From assembly GCA_020056155.1 (NCBI GenBank), contig JAGVII010000116.1:1-7887 (forward strand): DNA of 7,887 bases, read 5' to 3'. The notes below the pieces were generated by a model. The model did no database searches, was not told where the DNA came from, and worked only from the letters and a program-made list of their open reading frames with translations. This document shows positions 5,266 to 7,887 of this stretch, piece after piece. The DNA is from Afipia sp. (lineage in GTDB: Bacteria > Pseudomonadota > Alphaproteobacteria > Rhizobiales > Xanthobacteraceae). The position numbers were made by a program, and so were the translations under genes. Position 1 is the stretch's first letter. Every line of letters starts with the position of its first letter.

Positions 5266-7479
5266 ATGACCTACAAGAATTTCAAGGTTGAGACCGACGC
5301 CGACGGCATTGCGCTGGTGACGTGGGATATTCCCGGCAAGTCGATGAACGTGCTGGACGAGACCACCGGCACCGAACTCGCCGCCATTGTCGATGCAACC
5401 ACCAAGGACGCTGCCGTCAAGGGCGTCGTCATCACCTCCGGCAAGGAGGCATTCTCCGGCGGCGCGGACCTGACCATGCTGGAAGGCATGAACCGCGCCT
5501 ATCTCGAGCTGCTGAAGTCCAAGGGCGAGGAAGTCGCGAACAAGTACGTGTTCGATGAAGTCCGCAAGCTGTCGCAGACGCTGCGCAACATCGAAATCAG
5601 CGGCAAGCCCTGGGTCGCTGCGATCAACGGCCTCGCCTTCGGTGGCGCATTCGAACTGGCGCTGGCGTGTCACTATCGCGTTGCGTCCGACAATCCCAAG
5701 ACGCGTCTCGGTCTGCCCGAGATCAAGGTCGGCCTGTTCCCCGGCGGCGGCGGCACGCAGCGGCTTCCGCGCATGATCCAGCCGATGGATGCGATGCAGA
5801 TGCTGCTCAAGGGCGACGCCATCGATCTGAAGAAGGCCAAGGCGCTCGGCATCGTCGGCGCGGTGGTGCCCGCAGCCGATCTAATCAAGACCGCGAAGGA
5901 CTGGATCAAGGCAGGCGGCAAGGCCACAGCGCCATGGGACGAGAAGGGCTTCAAGCTGCCCGGCGGTCCGGTTTATTCGAAGGCCGGCATGCAGTTCTTC
6001 CCGGCGGCGAACGCGATCCTGCGCCGCGAGACCTACGACAACTATCCGGCAGCCCGCGCCGTCATGCAGTGTGTCTATGAAGGACTGCAACTGCCGATGG
6101 ATGCGGCGTTGCGCGTCGAGTCGCGCTGGTTTTCCAAGATCCTGCGTTCCAAGGAAGCGGCGGCTATGATCCGCTCTCTCTTCGTCTCGATGCAGGAACT
6201 CAACAAGGGCGCGCGCCGTCCCACGGGCGTCCCGCCGACCAAGGTCAAGAAGCTCGCCGTGATCGGCGCCGGTTTCATGGGCGCCAGCGTTGGCTTCGTG
6301 TCGGCGCAGGCCGGCATCGACGTGGTGCTGATCGACCGCGATCAGGAAAGCGCCGACAAGGGCAAGGGGCACGCCAAGTCCATGCTCGACGGCCAGATCG
6401 CCAAGGGCCGCATGACGCAGGACAAGGCCGACGCCATCCTCGGCCGCATCACGGCCACGCCGGATTACAATGCGATCAAGGATTGCGATCTCGTGATCGA
6501 GGCCGTGTTCGAAGACCGCAAGGTCAAGGCCGAAACCTATGCCAAGGCCCAGCCGCTGCTGCGCGACGGCGCGATCTTCGCCTCCAACACCTCGACGCTG
6601 CCGATCAACTCGCTGGCCGAAGAGTGGAAGGACCAGTCCAGGTTCATCGGCATCCACTTCTTCTCGCCGGTCGAGAAGATGATGCTGGTGGAGATCATCG
6701 TCGGCAAGAACACCGGCGATGTGGCGCTGGCCACCGCGCTCGATTACGTGCGGCAGATCAACAAGACACCGATCGTGGTGAACGACTCGCGCGGCTTCTT
6801 CGCCAACCGTTGCGTGCTGCGCTACATCTCGGAAGGCTACGAGATGTTCAAGGAAGGCGTGCCGCCTGCGATGATCGAGAACGTCGGCAAGATGGCCGGC
6901 ATGCCGGTCGGCCCTCTCTCGCTCAATGACGAGGTCGCCATCGACCTGTCACTGAAGATTCTCAAGGCCACCGAAGCCGATATGGGTCCGCAGTCCGTCG
7001 ATCCGGAGGCAAAGGCGCTTCTGGTCGAGATGGTGGAAAAGCGCGGGCGCTTTGGCCGCAAGAACGGCAAGGGCTTCTACGACTATCCCGAGAAGGGCAA
7101 GGGCCAGAAGAAGCTGTGGCCGGAATTGACGGCGCTGCAGTCAAAGCATCTCGATCCGGATACGCTTGACGTTGAAGAGTTGAAGCAGCGTTTCCTGGTG
7201 GTGCAGGCCGTGGAGGCTGCGCGCACCGTCGAGGATCACGTCATCACCGATCCGCGCGAGGCCGATGTGGGCTCGATCCTCGGATTCGGCTTCGCGCCGT
7301 TCACCGGCGGCACGCTGTCCTATATCGACTTCATGGGCACAAAGAACTTCGTCGAACTGTGTCACAAGCTCGAGACGAAGTATGGCTCGCGTTTCACACC
7401 GCCGAAGCTTCTGATCGAGATGGCGGCCAAGGGCGAGACGTTCTACGGCCGCTTCGCGCCGAAGAAGCTGGCGGCGTAA
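5266..7479 (+). CDS. fadB: Fused enoyl-CoA hydratase / 3-hydroxyacyl-CoA dehydrogenase, beta-oxidation alpha subunit
   Basis: Bifunctional enzyme that hydrates trans-2-enoyl-CoA and oxidises L-3-hydroxyacyl-CoA with NAD+. The 737 residues match the FadB/FadJ family length. The N-terminal hydratase domain (about 5-200) has the oxyanion-hole motif SGGADL at 64-69 and both catalytic glutamates, Glu130 in GGAFELAL and Glu152 in LGLPEIKVG. A linker helix leads to the NAD-binding domain from about 329, with GAGFMG at 334-339 and SNTST at 440-444. The dehydrogenase dyad is His464 in GIHFFSPVEK and Glu476. The first C-terminal dehydrogenase domain begins near NDSRGFFANR, and a second, degenerate one covers about 635-730. 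The start has AAGGGAG at 5252-5258, seven bases before ATG. Last gene of the operon; its product should associate with the thiolase. Motifs do not separate FadB from the FadJ type. Confidence 0.94.
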   Translation: MTYKNFKVETDADGIALVTWDIPGKSMNVLDETTGTELAAIVDATTKDAAVKGVVITSGKEAFSGGADLTMLEGMNRAYLELLKSKGEEVANKYVFDEVRKLSQTLRNIEISGKPWVAAINGLAFGGAFELALACHYRVASDNPKTRLGLPEIKVGLFPGGGGTQRLPRMIQPMDAMQMLLKGDAIDLKKAKALGIVGAVVPAADLIKTAKDWIKAGGKATAPWDEKGFKLPGGPVYSKAGMQFFPAANAILRRETYDNYPAARAVMQCVYEGLQLPMDAALRVESRWFSKILRSKEAAAMIRSLFVSMQELNKGARRPTGVPPTKVKKLAVIGAGFMGASVGFVSAQAGIDVVLIDRDQESADKGKGHAKSMLDGQIAKGRMTQDKADAILGRITATPDYNAIKDCDLVIEAVFEDRKVKAETYAKAQPLLRDGAIFASNTSTLPINSLAEEWKDQSRFIGIHFFSPVEKMMLVEIIVGKNTGDVALATALDYVRQINKTPIVVNDSRGFFANRCVLRYISEGYEMFKEGVPPAMIENVGKMAGMPVGPLSLNDEVAIDLSLKILKATEADMGPQSVDPEAKALLVEMVEKRGRFGRKNGKGFYDYPEKGKGQKKLWPELTALQSKHLDPDTLDVEELKQRFLVVQAVEAARTVEDHVITDPREADVGSILGFGFAPFTGGTLSYIDFMGTKNFVELCHKLETKYGSRFTPPKLLIEMAAKGETFYGRFAPKKLAA

Positions 7480-7503
7480 AAACGCCGCCTGAGCGAAAGC
7501 AAA

Positions 7504-7530
7504 AAAGGCGGGATCGATGATCCCGCCTTT
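7504..7530. terminator. Bidirectional intrinsic terminator between convergent genes
   Basis: AAAGGCGGGATC (7504-7515) and GATCCCGCCTTT (7519-7530) form a perfect 12-bp stem with a three-base loop. The six A residues at 7501-7506 give a U run for minus-strand transcripts, so the signal is strongest for the glutathione S-transferase gene, whose stop is about 25 bases before the stem. On the plus strand three T residues follow, then CTATT, a weaker tail for the fad operon, whose stop is 24 bases upstream. Confidence 0.88.
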
Positions 7531-7554
7531 CTATTCCCGACAATGTGATCGGTC

Positions 7555-7887
7555 TTACGACGCCTTCAGCAGCCCCTCGGCGGTGAGGGCTTCCTGCACC
7601 TTCGGCCGCGCGGCGACACGGGCCTTATAGGCGACGAGATTCGGCAGGCCGGAAATGTCGAGGCCGGTGCGATCCGCCCAGGCGAGCATCGTGAACAGAT
7701 AGGCGTCCGGCACGGTGAAGTGCTGGCCCATCACGTAATCACGGCCCTTCAAGGCCTGATCGACGTATTTGAACTTGCCCATGAGGCGGTCCCTGAAGAA
7801 CGCCTTGGTGTCATCGGACAGGACAGGCTGGAACAGCGGGCTGAAATTCTTGTGCAACTCGCTGGCGACGAAATTCAGCCATTCCTG
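7555..7887 (-). CDS. gstA: Glutathione S-transferase, GstA-like, C-terminal 111 residues (partial, N-terminus beyond right edge)
   Basis: Cytosolic enzyme that conjugates glutathione to electrophiles. The frame is open from the right edge to the TAA at 7557-7555. The visible part is the all-helical C-terminal domain and reads like E. coli GstA: EWLNFVASELHKNFSPLF, then GQHFTVPDAYLFTMLAWAD, then ARPKVQEALTAEGL. The His in ELHKNF corresponds to His106, which contributes to catalysis in the bacterial beta class, and TVPDAY carries the helix-capping Ser/Thr-x-x-Asp box that is conserved in the fold. With about 203 residues usual for the family, roughly 92 residues, including the thioredoxin-like glutathione-binding domain and the beta-class Cys10, are outside the window. 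A TTG at 7857 could be mistaken for a start, but conserved residues continue upstream of it. It converges on the fad operon and is probably unrelated to it in function. Confidence 0.9.
   Translation of the reverse strand, partial: QEWLNFVASELHKNFSPLFQPVLSDDTKAFFRDRLMGKFKYVDQALKGRDYVMGQHFTVPDAYLFTMLAWADRTGLDISGLPNLVAYKARVAARPKVQEALTAEGLLKAS

Noticed and set aside
5881..6657. 258-codon open frame on the minus strand
   Set aside because: It is antisense to the fadB-type gene and has no recognisable domain.
7555..7857. Glutathione S-transferase as a complete 100-residue protein starting at TTG 7857
   Set aside because: The conserved residues EWLNFVASE lie just upstream in the same frame and the glutathione-binding domain would be missing; the gene simply continues beyond the window.

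Overview
This is an ordinary housekeeping stretch of an alphaproteobacterial chromosome, most likely from the Bradyrhizobium / Rhodopseudomonas / Afipia group (Nitrobacteraceae). The evidence is a GC-rich composition, the CCCTCCCC-type palindromic intergenic repeat, the N-terminal signature of a Rhizobiales PodJ-like protein, and an acyl-CoA dehydrogenase, thiolase, hydratase/dehydrogenase gene order that I recognise from this class. I cannot name the species from the sequence.

Layout: (1) 1652 down to the left edge, minus strand: the first 550 codons of a large coiled-coil protein resembling the N-terminal half of PodJ-like polar localization factors; its C-terminus lies outside the window. 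(2) 1653-2010: a divergent control region with several dyads and weak promoter-like boxes but no gene. (3) 2017-7479, plus strand: three genes that encode a complete beta-oxidation cycle, namely an acyl-CoA dehydrogenase, a thiolase (fadA type) and a fused enoyl-CoA hydratase / 3-hydroxyacyl-CoA dehydrogenase (fadB type). The first spacer (84 bases) holds a perfect 11-bp GC hairpin. The second (165 bases) holds a double-hairpin palindromic repeat. (4) 7504-7530: a strong stem between convergent genes that can act as a terminator for both strands. (5) 7887 down to 7555, minus strand: the last 111 codons of a GstA-like glutathione S-transferase; its N-terminus is off the right edge.

How the genes work together: the dehydrogenase makes trans-2-enoyl-CoA, the fused enzyme hydrates it and oxidises the 3-hydroxyacyl-CoA, and the thiolase cleaves the 3-ketoacyl-CoA to acetyl-CoA. 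FadA and FadB products usually form one complex. No acyl-CoA synthetase, electron transfer flavoprotein or transcriptional regulator is present, so activation, electron acceptance and control must be encoded elsewhere.

I found no undescribed defence, mobile or RNA-based system. The most interesting signals are a 50-residue periodic repeat inside the PodJ-like coiled coil, the structured spacers inside the fad operon, and a possible CtrA-like site in the divergent promoter region.
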